Shown here piece after piece: positions 23,621-35,669 of a stretch of 64,000 nucleotides of DNA. The translations under genes and the position numbers were made by a program. The notes under the pieces are model-generated. The model saw only the letters and a list, made by a program, of their open reading frames with translations, did no database searches and was not told the origin of the DNA. Location of the stretch: the NCBI GenBank assembly GCA_947000775.1, contig CAMQGK010000299.1, forward strand, positions 16,806,001 through 16,870,000, read 5' to 3'. Source of the stretch: Pterois miles. Taxonomy: Eukaryota; Chordata; Actinopteri; Perciformes; Scorpaenidae. Within the stretch, counting starts at the first letter, position 1; every line of letters begins with the position of its first letter.

Positions 23621-25015
23621 ATAAACTACGTTTCACATCAGCCTCACATCACAGACATATGATGGTACGACAGTGTTTTCAGTACTTATGTCGTGTATAT
23701 ACGTAGTTTATATTCGTAGTTTCCGTACTTATTTTAAGCCCAAACATAGTGTTTTTCCTCAACCTAACAAAGAGGTTTTGTAGCCTAAACATAACCGCAA
23801 CCGTTTCACGGTTATGACGTCACGTTAAATAACACACGAAATGACACACAAAAAAAACTTAAAATGAGTCATCATGGCGCCTCCCCATGGGATCAGGTCG
23901 CTCGGTGTACGACGTCGCTTTGCTCCGACTGAACACTGACTGACATTCGGTGTATCCGTGGTTTGCAGAAACGAACAATGCCAACATTTTTTCCCAGCGA
24001 CTTGGCTGTCCTCTTCCACTGCTGACGTAAAAGCATTGATAGCGCAGCTCTAAGTGTCTTCAGCTTTAAGCCTTTACAGGTAACAAGACACTAGATTTGA
24101 ATTCATTATACTATACACGTCCAAAATTGTGTCCAAGAACAGGTTGTTCGTGCTTGACGGGGCTGTAACGTTTGCTGAAGCTGATCATCATTTTATGAGT
24201 CCAGAAGTCTTAAAGAAAGCGGAGACAGACTGTTTTTAGTGAGCGACGGATGAGCCGACTGTCTACTCAAAGCCAGCTCTGATTACAGCCTTCTCACCAA
24301 CGTCGCGACCGATGTCAGTCCCAGGCTCAATTTAGACCTCTCTCGGTTTCTTTGTGGAGCCCTCGGGCCCCAGCTCAGGGTTTCTATCATGATAACAGCA
24401 CAATGAGAACAAATAACAATCAGATGCTCCCCACAGTGGAACAAAGCCTCCACGCTGCTGAAGGACGGCGGAGCGTCACTTTTATGGAAACAGAGAAAAA
24501 ACTGTTTTCAGTCCATAAACAAACGTCTCAGCTCTTCGTGGTCTGTGTTCGCTCACGTCATTCAGTCAGCTTATGACTTTGTTTCTACTCGATCGCACAG
24601 GTTGGAAACAATCACAGGCCGGTGAGCGTAAATAAAGGAGATATTGTTCATGTGCTGAATGTTTAACACTCTGCAGAGTTTGAGAGGCTGAATTATTCAT
24701 CATGTGTCCACCACAGTTATGCAAAGCAGGTTCAGCTTCAGCTGTCTGGCTTCCACATTAACCCTTAGAAAGACATTATAGGAAAAAAGCTCTATGAATG
24801 GTGGCAAATGGTGACACAATGCTGTGACTCTGCCACGTATTAAAAAGTCTAATTCATATTTTTTTCATATCATTACTGTAGTAATTAGTAGGTTTTAGTA
24901 AAGAACGTGGTATCAGCGAAAATGAGTCCACAGCACAGAGAATGTCAAAAACTGTCAAGTTACTTAAAGTTGCATTTAAAGTCTGGTTAGATTCCTATTT
25001 CAAGTTCTTGTACAT
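23621..25015. other. Mostly unrecognised non-coding
   Basis: A stretch at 23,740-23,800 (AACCTAACAAAGAGGTTTTG) belongs to the same dispersed motif as 2,975-3,025 and 62,990-63,180. No gene was recognised. Confidence 0.45.
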
Positions 25016-25019
25016 GGTT

Positions 25020-25450
25020 GTGAAAGAGGGTCGCGGGTTTGAATCCAGCTTGGAGCCCCTCTGTGTGGAGTCTGCATGTTCTCCGGGTGCTCTGGTTTCT
25101 CCGGCTTCCTCCCACAGTCCAAAGACATGCAGGCTAACTGTTGTCCTGGGCTGGAGGCCTGTCCCGGGCTGGGGGCCTGGGCTGGAGGCCTGTCCCGGGC
25201 TGGGGGCCTGGACTGGAGGCCTGTCCCGGGCTGGGGGCCCGGGCTGGAGGCCTGTCCCGGGCTGGGGGCCTGTCCCGGGCTGGGGGCCCGGGCTGGAGGC
25301 CTGTCCCGGGCTGGGGGCCTGTCCCGGGCTGGAGGCCTGTCCCGGGCTGGGGGCCTGTCCCGGGCTGGAGGCCTGTCCCGGGTGTACCCCTCCTTCGCCC
25401 AACGTCAGATCGGCTCCAGCCCCCCGTGACCCCGATGGGATAAGTGGTTG
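25020..25450 (+). repeat. SINE-like repeat with internal GC-rich minisatellite
   Basis: The left part is the usual GGTCGCGGGTTTGAATCC (B-box-like), TGTGTGGAGTCTGCATGTTC and CCTCCCACAGTCCAAAGACA. At 25141-25385 the normal middle is replaced by tandem GGCCTGTCCCGGGCTGGRG units. The right part returns to the family with CCCTCCTTCGCCCAACGTC and GGGATAAGTGGTTG. Long frames on both strands here are repeat artefacts. Confidence 0.85.
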
Positions 25451-25671
25451 CAGATGGTTCTTGTGCTGCTTGTTTCTATGTTTAGCGACATTTAACATTT
25501 GAGAACTTTAGATGCTTTTGTTAAATTTTACATTAGATGCCTGAAACCACCTCAGCTGGCGGCTCGACTCCGAGTCCTTCATGGATGGCTGAACTTCTTT
25601 CTGTACCTCTAAGGGAGATGCCAGCCATTAATTCTTAAAATCTTTAAATTATTTTTCAAATTATCAAGAAT

Positions 25672-26190
25672 TAGGGCTGTCAATCGATTAAGATATTTAA
25701 TCACTATTAATCACAAATGAATCACATTTTTTTCTGTTCAAAATATCTCCTAAAGGGAGATTCTAAAGTATTTAATACTCTTATCAACATGGGAGTGGAT
25801 AAATATGCTGCTTTATACAAATGTATGTGTATATGTCTTATTGGAAATCAATTAACAGCACAAAACAATGACAGATATTGTCCAGAAATCCTCACAGGTA
25901 TTGACTTTAGCATAAAAAATGTGCTCCAGTCATAACATGACAAACCGTCCCCCTGTAAAGGGGAGATCTAATTTTCATTCACATACTGTATCTGGAGGTC
26001 AGAGGTCAAGGGACCCCTTTGAAAATGGCCATGACAGTTTTTCCTCACCAAGATTTAGCATAAGTTCTCAGCATTATTTAGCCTCCTTCATGACAAGCTG
26101 GTATGACATTAGCTTTAAAACTGAGCCCACTTCAACCTAAACACTTGTGTCAACGCATTAAAAAAATTGTGCCATTAAAACAAAATGGTG
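25672..26190 (+). mobile_element. MITE family A, copy 3
   Basis: Starts TAGGGCTGTCAATCG. Shares AACATGGGAGTGGATAAATA, GGAAATCAATTAACA, GGAGGTCAGAGGTCAAGG and TTTAGCCTCCTTCATGACAA with other copies. The right end is degraded. Confidence 0.75.
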
Positions 26191-26906
26191 TCAAATAAAT
26201 AATATAATACTGATGTTTGTTTCATGGATTAATGTGAGGATTGTCTTCTCATTGCTGATGTTTTTGTCTGTCATCATTTTTAGCCTCTTCAGTAGACGTT
26301 TAAGCTCCATGATTTATTCACTAAGTCTGTTTGCTTTGCACTTTGTTGCCTCGACACAACTACCACTTCAGCCAAGCGTAACAAAAGCTTTTGCAAAACT
26401 TTGAGTTAATACAAGACAGTGTAAGATGACTGAAAAACGTATGCTCCACAATCTGTGTGAAATGTACCAGAACTCTGGACCAGATGATACTTTAAAACAT
26501 GGTGTTAAATAACAGGCGGATGTTGAGTATTTGCTGGTCTGCTCTCGTCAGACGTGGATCAGTGATAAATATCCCGATGCTTCAGCTGTCACATACAGTA
26601 GATCTACAAAGTGGACCAATTCCTACCAACAAATCAGGCTTCTAAGTAATCACATGTATACATACAGATATGCATCAGTGTTTGTGCAGCTGAAATGTAG
26701 ATTATATCCTATCTACATTTCAAGTAGCTGCGCATCTGGATATGTTTAGCCCAATTTACAGTACTACTACTACCACTGCCATTTCACATGTAATAGCAGT
26801 AACTGTTAAAGTGTTGCTTTTTCCACAAGCAAATATCTAATTAAGATTGAAATTTTACAAACTTTAAACTTTATGTTTACTCTCTTAACCTTGCATTAAT
26901 CCTCCT

Positions 26907-27208
26907 GGGGCAGCAGTAGCTCAGTCCGGAGGGTCGCCGGTTCAAGTTCCCACATGGAGCAAGTAGTGAGTGTGAACTAGTAGCTGGAGAGGGGACAGTT
27001 TGGCTCTTGGGCACTGCTGAGGTGCTCTTGAGCAAGGCACCGACACACCCAGCGGCTCGGCCTCAGTCAGAGGAAGCCCCCTCGCTCTGACATGTCTCCA
27101 TTAATGCATGTATATAGGTCCTGTTTGTGCATGTGTAAAAAAAAAATAAATAAGAGTAAATAAAAAAACTGAATTTCCCCTCAGGGGATCAATAAAGTGT
27201 CTTCTTCT
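26907..27208 (+). mobile_element. tRNA-derived SINE, copy 1
   Basis: The head is GGGGCAGCAGTAGCTCAGTC (A-box region) with a B-box GGTTCAAGTTCC about 30 bp on. The body has GAGCAAGGCACCGACACACC and the tail has GAATTTCCCCTCAGGGGATC then AATAAAGTGTCTTCTTCT. It matches the reversed copy at 31890-32260 but lacks about 20 bp between the A and B boxes. RNA polymerase III promoter-derived, no coding capacity. Confidence 0.85.
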
Positions 27209-27209
27209 A

Positions 27210-28700
27210 ACGAAACTCCATTACTGTAGTTTTAAATGTAAAAGAGGATGCTAAAGTGAATATCTGGCTGTAGGACATTACGCTTGTGATTCGTACACGT
27301 GTAAACAATCTAAAAACGACTACAAACTGTGCTGTAATGTTGATGAATTGCTGTGCATTCAGAGTGTTTCATTGACTGTGGCTCTGCTCTGCATCACTCC
27401 GTATATCAAACTGTACAGAATACCAGAGCTAACTCGCTCTCCAACGGCTCTGACGTCTGATTTATCAGCTGCTCATATTATACACACAATTCTTTCCAAA
27501 CCATATCTGTGCATCGCTGTGTAATGAAAATAATTTATCACTGTGCAGATGAACAAGAGAATGAAGTAGCACTCCCGGTTTTCATGCAACGGATTAAGCA
27601 AAAATGTGGAGACGAGAGAGAGAGAGAGGGACGACACTAAAGACTGTAAAATGGATTATAGCTCGGGACTCGTAACTGTAAGAACAACTAGTCTGCTGGC
27701 AGCGACGCCGGTTTGTTCAGGAGGTCACTGGGAGGTGACGGACTGAGCTGAAGCCAAGACACGATAAGCCTTTAAAGTCCAAAGTGGGATTCTTCTTCCA
27801 CTCTCATCTTTTATGTGGTTTCCAAGCGTGAAAACAATAGATTTAACCCTGGCTGTTAGAAATGAGACTGCAGCCATTCGCATTGTTTGTCTCTGGGCTT
27901 TTCAGGGAAGGCATCAAAATAGAAAGTACACCCACTGAAGCATGCCCTGCAGCCAAGTAGTAGGAACTGTGGGAACTATCCTGGCTGGACCTCAGAGACC
28001 ACGCCAAGCCGTCTGCTGACCACCCCGAGCCTCTCGGCACACCGCTCGCCACCAGCACGCTGCCTGCCAGCCGGCTGCAGCGGCTATTCTTAGCAGAGAA
28101 GAGGAATTACACAACAAACGATTCACCACGCAAAGTGGACTGCTATCTCTCTGATATATACATGCACACAACAGGCCCGGTTAAATGTGCAAAAAATCCA
28201 CTATAACGGTTCAGCATTTTCAGGCTTTATAAAATCCAGCCCATGATGGAAGACTTTGGCCACTTACAGGTCATTTCAGAGAGAGAGAGAGAGCATTCTC
28301 ATTGGTTGTGCTCTAGCTACTTCACGGTGCTTGGTATTTCCTAAAGAGGTCTCAACATGGCTGCCGGGTCACAAACTTTCTCATTTTCCAGCTAAACAGT
28401 AACTACAAGATGTTTCTGAAAACACTTGAGGAGAGAAATAGTCTTTACAGTAACAGAAGATTGATTCATATTTGATCGGCGCTGCCTGGTTTGACTGTTT
28501 TGATCGGAGTTCATGAGTGATTGACAGCTGCTCAGAGGCGGCAAGACACCAGCTTGGCTCTGATTGGTTGTTTTCCTCCAGTCTGTGAGATCTTGTAGAT
28601 GCCGTTAGGAGCACCGGAGGACGGAAGAACACGATTTTTCAGATTACTGTACCTCATGCACTAATGAATTTTGAGTTTAAGGTTTTAATAATCACTTTTA
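27210..28700. other. Non-coding, nothing recognised
   Basis: No gene recognised. Short GA runs occur at 27,614 and 28,278. Confidence 0.4.
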
Positions 28701-28709
28701 TAGCAGAAA

Positions 28710-28930
28710 ATGTCCTTGCCCCAAATTACATCAAGGATTTATTGAGCCCATAGGTGCCTCGGCACAAACTTAGATCAGCGGATGCAGCTCTGCTGGTTGC
28801 TCCCAGATCTCGACCAAAGGTGACCGGACCTTTACGGTCGCAGCCCCTCGACTGTGGAGCTCTACCTGTTGAAATCAGACTGAATCCCTTCTTAAAACTC
28901 CCTTTTATAGGAAAGCGTTTCTGAATATCT
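28710..28930 (+). mobile_element. Degenerate LINE ORF2 C-terminal remnant
   Basis: Broken frames read PNYIKDLLSP, then LRSADAALLVAPRSRPK, and later FLKLPFYRKAF, resembling the C-terminal tail of fish L2/CR1-type LINE proteins. Stops and frame changes show it is dead. Confidence 0.45.
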
Positions 28931-29429
28931 AAGATGATGTTGATTTAGTGTGTTTTTTTTGTTTGTTTTTTTTGTATTTCTGAAAAGCACTTTATAACCT
29001 TGTTTAGACAGTTTATTTTTTTAATTATATTATTATTACTGTCAGGATATAGTTACCATTTTATAAGAATAACTTTTTTATTTGCTCCATTTCTACCCAA
29101 AGCTTCTTTAAGGCTAGTTTTGACCAATTTGCAAACACATTATTGCATATTTACTTTAAGTTGGCATTAAATGTCCAATCAGATTTCCATGTTGATAATC
29201 TTGTTGAGAACATATTTTAGTTTTCTGTAGAAAACTGTGTTTATATTCGTCAAAGTAAGGTGTCAAAAAATATATATTACTGTTTTGGGATCAATACCAA
29301 AACTCAGGACATACACTGACACTAGTACTGAAACATTTCAAACAATATGCAATGTTAGGGCTGAAAATCTCAGATTTACACTGGACCTGAGAGATCAACA
29401 CGCTAAAGGATGCACGAAAACAAGAATTT

Positions 29430-30200
29430 GACGACACCTTTTGAAAATGACCATGCCGGTTTTTCCTCTGCAAAACTTAGCGACACTTGGGAACGTTACT
29501 TAGCCTCCTTCCCAACAAGCTCTGATCAGTCGTAAAGCTAAGCTTAAAATCTGTTCATTTTAAAGTATAGATAGATAGATGAACTTTTATTAATCCCCAA
29601 AGTGAAATTATCTAATGGAGCCAGAACCGAGAGGCCGTTAGCTTAGCTCAGCATAAACACTGGAAGCAGAGGGTAGCAGCTAGTTTGACTTTATCTACAG
29701 TTAAAAAACAAGCCTACCAACATCAAAAAAGTCAATAACTAACACATGGTACCACATTTGTGAACTTTGCACTGAGCTAGGATAGCTGTTTCCGCTCATT
29801 TTCAGTCGTAAAGCTAAGCTAAAAATCTTTTCAGCTTCAAGTACGGAGCTAGAACTGAGAGGCCGTTAGCTTAACTCAGCATAAAGACTGGAAAGCTCTC
29901 TTAAATTTCAAAACTATGTCTACTACACCTCTAAACTTGTTTGTTTAATCCACATACACACACACAAACACACACAAATGTAAAACCTACAATTTGTGGT
30001 TTTATGGGTCGGTACTGTAACTGAGCGCGATACGCCCACTAAAACCACAAACTGTTATTTTTATATGACAGAATACGTAAAGAAACGAGTTAGTTTTGAG
30101 GTGTTGGGCATTTTTTTAAATATTTTGGACAGAGCCAGACGAGCGGTTTCCCCTTGCTACCTGTCTTTATGCTAAGCTAACAGAGCTCCACCTTCACACA
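29430..30200. repeat. Dispersed repeat cluster (family A fragment and AAGCTAAGCT modules)
   Basis: 29435-29535 is a fragment of MITE family A (CCTTTTGAAAATGACCATG, TTAGCCTCCTTCCCAACAAG). GTCGTAAAGCTAAGCT and GAGAGGCCGTTAGCTTARCT occur twice (29,530-29,660 and 29,805-29,890), and the inverse CTTTATGCTAAGCTAACAG lies at 30,164-30,183. A GATAGATAGATGAAC... TTAATCCCCAAAGTGAAATT segment at 29,566-29,610 is a reversed SINE/LINE tail. Confidence 0.6.
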
Positions 30201-31744
30201 ACGTCAAGCTATAAATCCAGTCAGATTTAACCCTTTAACTTTACTTCACACAGCGCTCAAGTCATCATTCATGTATGCTGTAATGTTGTAATAGACATTA
30301 TAGGTTTTCCAGTGTAGCGTCAGGGGCCAAGTGATGACTGACAAGTGGTTTTGCAAGTTGGAACAAAAAAATATCAGCTTATGAAAATATCAGCAGCAGC
30401 TTGCTGTGATATATTATGTAGGTGGTGAATGAAAAATCTGGTGCTGCTTCAGCGCCAAGACTTCCTGACTGTCAAAATCTCCCAGAATACTTCGCAAGGT
30501 GTGCTAAATAAGCATGAAAGTACAAACAGGCTCTGCTGCCGAGCTCCATGCACACAGACGGTTATTTTAAGGGATAATCGCTCAAAACGGAGACTTTTAT
30601 TAGCACAAGATTAATTAAACAAGATAACAAGCTGGTGAGTAATCCAGCTCATGTATTCTCCCCAGTAAAAGCTAATTAAAAGCAGAGGCATTGAAGAGGT
30701 CGTCACATGGAGGTGCTGCAGCTTCGCTGTTAGGTCCAAGCCCACCCACTGTGCAGCTTCCTGAGTCCAGCCTTTGTTTTATGCACAAATGTTGATTTCC
30801 TGCACATTTTCACAAAGTATGACTTAAGTCTGGGGCAGAAACGGTTGCATGCTTCACAGATATGATCACGATCATGGCACAGCTGAAAGAATATCGCCAG
30901 ACAACCTTCATCTGCGTGCTTCTGCGATTTCTACATAAACAGGGTGGAGCACTAATACAGAAAGTGATGTAAGAATAATATTTTGCAGTTGTGCGCGCAC
31001 ATTTTTAAAAATCAAGTTATGATTTCCATGAAAAGGATGACATTTCACTTCCTTGGAAAACTAAAATGAAAAAAAAAACACTCATGAAGACTAAAAATGA
31101 GCAGATTAAAATCAAACCTTAAAGACATAAATATCAGTGCAATCTACACTGCTATAGTATAAAGCTTTAGTTATGAATATGAGGCCGTAAACTTTGAGCA
31201 AGTGATGCTTTTTGAGTGGTGCAGCCCATCTGGAGCTGATTAAACAAAATGCATCACTCAGATAGTAGAATACAGGCTGCAGGCAGTGCACAACCCAGTC
31301 TGGTGTATCTGCATGTTTATAATGAGGAGATATTTATAAAGGTAATTGTTTAGGGAATACTTGATTTAGTTATTGCTGTGCCTGTGCAGTCAAATGTGCT
31401 ACTCCTGCTAACACAACGGGTTGATAAAGTACAGCTTTGCAAACAACGTGACAGTGAGATCTGTTTTAAAGCTGAAAACGAGGCCTGCGATTCAACAATG
31501 TCACCGACTTCTTTCCACGACTATTGAATGTCGCTGTGAAAACCGCAGTTAGGACTGTTCTCTACGAGGATGGTTTGGTTTAGGGATACATTTTGGATAT
31601 TGTGCTTCTCACAGCGATCAGGTGGTTCCTATTACAGTTTCTCAATCGCTTTGGTTCGGTCTTTTTTTTTTTTTTGTCTTTAACAGTCTCTGATCTGCCT
31701 TGTTTTATGTACTGTTGTCCGTATTTATTTCATGTGTTTTCTTT
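30201..31744. other. Non-coding, nothing recognised
   Basis: No exon, RNA gene or repeat family was recognised. Confidence 0.45.
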
Positions 31745-31888
31745 AGGGATGTCAAAGTTTATGTGATAGTAACGCATTAACGCTAATTTGTTTTAACGCC
31801 AGGTTGTATCGGTTCAGTTTTAAAGCTAGAGTGAAGATACTGGCATCATATGAACCAACCATACTAGCTTGTCATGAAGGAGGCTAAA

Positions 31889-31919
<31 letters not shown>

Positions 31920-32530
31920 AAGAAGAAGAAGAAGATAGTCCTTTATTAGTCCCACGAGGGGAAATTCAATTTTTTCACTCTGTTGTTAACTTATACACGG
32001 TACATGCAGACCTGAACACACACATGCACAAACATGCAACAATGGAGAGGTGTCAGAGTGAGGGGGCTGCTCCTGACAAGCGCCCCGAGCAGTTGGGGGT
32101 TTGGTGCCTTGCTCAGGGGCACCTCGGCAGTGCCCAAGAGGTAAACTGGCACCTCTCCAGCTACCAGTTCACACTCAATTCTTGGTCCATGTCGGGACTT
32201 GAACCGGTGACCCTCCGGTTCCCAAGCCAACTCCCTACAGACTGAGCTACTGCCGCCCCACAATATAATGCCACAATATAATAATGCCCCACGCTTAACG
32301 TCAAAATTTTGGTGGGAAAAACTGCCATAGCTATTTGGGGCTCCTTGACCTCTGACCTCCAGATAGACTGACAGCTGTTGTTTTGTGCTGTTAATTGATT
32401 TCAGTTAGAAATATATACATACATTTGCATAAAGCAGCATATTCATCATATTAAATACTTGACAAATCTCCCTCCCTGAAAAATGTGTTATTAATCTCGA
32501 TCAAACATTTTAATCAAATGACGGCCCTAG
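31744..32530 (-). mobile_element. MITE family A, copy 4, interrupted by a SINE
   Basis: Ends are TTAGGGATGTCAAAG at the left and GACGGCCCTAG at the right, variants of the family inverted end. Left of the SINE it reads CATGAAGGAGGCTAAATAA; right of it family sequence resumes with AATAATGCCC and later CCTTGACCTCTGACCTCCAG and GTTAATTGATTTC. Confidence 0.75.
31890..32260 (-). mobile_element. tRNA-derived SINE, copy 2 (fuller copy), nested
   Basis: On the minus strand it starts GGGGCGGCAGTAGCTCAGTC, has the B-box GGTTCAAGTCC, then GAGCAAGGCACC, GAATTTCCCCTCGTGGGACT and AATAAAGGACTATC followed by a (TTC)n tail seen on the plus strand as (GAA)n at 31890-31935. It retains the A-to-B spacer missing from the copy at 26907. 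Confidence 0.88.
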
Positions 32531-34930
32531 TTTTTATGAAATGTGTTTGTGTACAGTCTTGCTGTTCCTGTTTTAATGCATTTCATGTGTCTTTTGTCAG
32601 AAAATTAGCCAAGATGGCTAAACTGGCACATTTACAGAAATGTCTTATTAATGTGTCCCCACAACTTTAAACAGTACAAATACATAAACACTGTAAGAAC
32701 AACTGTTTCGTGGGACTTTACAGCTCTATTGCATGTCTGTAAAAGGTTAGAGCTCACCCAAAACATTTCAGTCATCTTTCAAAACCTACTTATTTTGTCA
32801 GTAAATTAGCCACCAAAGTGAAAAGTTGTTTCGTCATAGTGCGAGCCATGCTGGTTAAAATGTTTATATGTTTTTTCACCATGGCACTCAGCCATGGAAA
32901 TGCTTCTTATTACGTACAGATCTCTGTTTTGCTGACACTGACTGCTTACTATACGATACAAGAATGTCCAGCTGAATGTTGTTTATCTCACTGAGCTGAT
33001 CAGATAGTGATTTCAACAGTAGGTCAAAGTTTACTGGGAAAAGTCAATACTGTAGTACACAGAAAAGGGATATGTGCATGCTTACAGTAAAGGTATTTTG
33101 TTGTGTAGTAATATTTTCCATGTACTGTAAATAGAAAACTGACCTTGACTTTTCATGTAAAGTCATATACAGTGAAGAGAAAAGTTGCCATAAAATGACA
33201 TCTATGACAAAAAAATGCTGAAAAATCCTGCAGTTCAATAAAAAAAAACAACAACAAACTGTACCTCCTCACAGTACGTAAGACCACGTTATAGATATTT
33301 ATTAGATATACAGTACATGCATGTCTGACGGAGTTTGATAACTGAATCGATCGTTTTGCATGTGAAGTTGTGATGAAGATGATAACTTCACTGAGAATCA
33401 ATGATCAGCAAGACGTGCAAGAAGTTATTGTGCAAATTGTATTTACTCTTTTGCACACACACGCCAAAACACATGCAGTTTTTAAGACTTGAGCCGAAGT
33501 GAATGTGAAGAACTCGAAGTGTTCAATGACATGCAAACCGAACCGATCAATAACATTCAAACTGAACCATTCAAGACATAGCAAGCAAACCCTTCAGTGA
33601 TGTGCAAATCGAACCGTAGGCCTGCTAATTTTTTGATGAGGTGCCAGAGACATGGGATTATCTAAACACAGGCCTACTTGACCATTGGGTAGCCTTCCTC
33701 GTTTCATATATAAAATTAGTGTTATGGCTTCAGATAAGCTTCAGATAGAAATATCATTCATTACTAGCAATCAATCAGTTTATATATTTTGGAGTTAAAC
33801 ACATGGGAAATGATTGTTTTTCGTCCTCCTAATGTCCAAAACAATCCATGACCCAAAAACCATAACACAAGCCAAACTGTGGGCTTGTTGAGCTGTTGCA
33901 CCACTACCACAGTATGTATATGTCTCTCCTCATATATATCACTACAAATCCAGCAGCAAAGTACGAAGGACGAGGAATATACGGATACTTGCTAAGTGTG
34001 TTTTGTGGCCCGACATGGCAGCTTTATCGTCATATCTGTGTGTGGGTTTTATGTACAAACACTGGACCCTCAGGATCAACATGCAGCACAGCAGTAAAAC
34101 AGCACTTTACAGACGGAGATGAAACAAGCAACGCCACCACGGGCACAGCCGCTTGGACGAGGATCTGAGGATCGCTCAGCTCCACAGCCCAGTTTCTCTT
34201 TCTCCCTTTTCCCCCTCAGTATTTGCTAATAATTAGCGCTGCGCCACAGATGTGCATTTCTCCCTCTTCACCCTTCTGCCTTTCAATCCTCCGACTGTGA
34301 ACGCGGGATATTAGGATGATGATTTAAAGAGAGCATCATATGCTTTCTATTTCACACGGCCATTAAAGTTGAGGACGAAGATGAAAGCTGGATGGTCCAT
34401 ATGAGGAAAAAAAGCTGTGGGGAATTATAGGAGAGCGTATTTAAGGACTGCAATCATGTTTGAGTAGTGTGATGAACTCAAACATAAGAGGAGAAAAATG
34501 CAAAAGACTCTGGAAGTTTTAAAAGTCAACTCACTGGACTTCATAAAGCTGCAGGAAAACCAGATAAATGAGTCAACTGGCAGTAAAACTTTCAAAGGCG
34601 ATTGATAATTTTATTTAGTGAGATTATGGGAGAAAGGTTCATCAAGGTTAAAAATATGTACAGCTGACTGGATGCCCTGTTTCTCACCAATGACTCATTT
34701 CCCCCATAAACAAGAATCAAACAACAAGCTTCCACCCAGATCACTAAACATGACGAGTGACTCCGACCATGAACAAGACAGTGATTCACACGAGAGAATA
34801 CAGATGTGAGACTTCAGCTAAAACATGACGTTTCTCATCCCCGAGGCGTCAAATAGTGACGCTTTGTCTGTTTGTATGAAATGCTTTCACTTAACGACAA
34901 TGTAAACCCATCCATGTCAGTATTAGACGC
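32531..34930. other. Non-coding, nothing recognised
   Basis: AT-rich sequence; no gene or recognised repeat. Open frames at 33896-34168 and 34592-34809 have no family resemblance. Confidence 0.45.
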
Positions 34931-34944
34931 TCAGAGACAGCGGT

Positions 34945-35110
34945 GTGGCGAACAGGCAGGAGGGAGGTGGGTGGGTCCAACAAACACAGGACTTTCATCC
35001 AGGAGGCCGCTGTTAGTGTCCCTGTGAAACCAACGTGTTTCAATGTCAAGTTTCATTTCCACTTTTCAAACGTCAATGTTAACGTGATAATGCAAATTTG
35101 TTTTAAGGCT
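34945..35110 (+). repeat. Fragment of 13-bp-array repeat family
   Basis: GGTGGGTCCAACAAACACAGGACTTTCATCC and GGAGGCCGCTGTTAGTGTCC parallel 47,075-47,140 and 2,815-2,870. The 13-bp arrays themselves are absent. Confidence 0.5.
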
Positions 35111-35117
35111 TCAAACT

Positions 35118-35174
35118 TCTTTATTTATTAATGTAATCTCTCTGTAATCTTCTTTATTTATTAATGTAATCTCA
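35118..35174 (+). repeat. Short tandem duplication
   Basis: CTTCTTTATTTATTAATGTA followed by ATCTC occurs twice, 32 bp apart, directly at the left edge of the next MITE copy. Confidence 0.75.
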
Positions 35175-35666
35175 AAGGGGTCCCTTGACCTCTGACCTCC
35201 AGATGTGTGAATGTAAATGGGTTCTCTGGGTCCCCACCAGTCTCCCCTTTACAGACATGCCCACTTTATGATAGTCCCAGTCAGTCTGGATCAAGTCATA
35301 GTCAAGTCAGCACTCTGACACACTGACAGCTGTTGTTGCCTGGTTTATGATTATGATTATGATTTGGGCATATTTTTAAGCTAAAGGTACCCGTGAGGGT
35401 TACTGCGCGATATTTTTCTGTTGTTAATTGATTTCCAATAATATATACATGCATTTATTGCCTACTCCTATGCTGATGAGATTATTAAATACTTGAGAAA
35501 TCTCCTTTTAAGGTACATTTTGAACAGATAAAGTGCAATTAATTTGAAATTAATCATGACAATTAATCATGATTCCTTCAGTTTTCTACTTTCATATGAT
35601 GCCGCTATCTTCACTCTTGCTTTAAAGCTGGAACTTGCATTATCACGTTAACTCTGACAGCTCTAG
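35175..35666 (-). mobile_element. MITE family A, copy 5
   Basis: Reverse orientation: GGGTCCCTTGACCTCTGACC, CAGTCTCCCCTTTACAGACA, GTTAATTGATTTCC and a right end CTCTGACAGCTCTAG. The left end is truncated. Confidence 0.75.
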
Positions 35667-35669
35667 TTT

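Noticed and set aside
24942..25502. Pro/Gly-rich 186-aa and 167-aa frames on both strands
   Set aside because: Products of the GC-rich minisatellite inside a SINE-like repeat.
26907..26960. tRNA gene from A/B-box-like motifs
   Set aside because: The motifs belong to the head of a SINE; there is no cloverleaf with paired stems, and the same head recurs at 32,260 and (another family) at 62,389.
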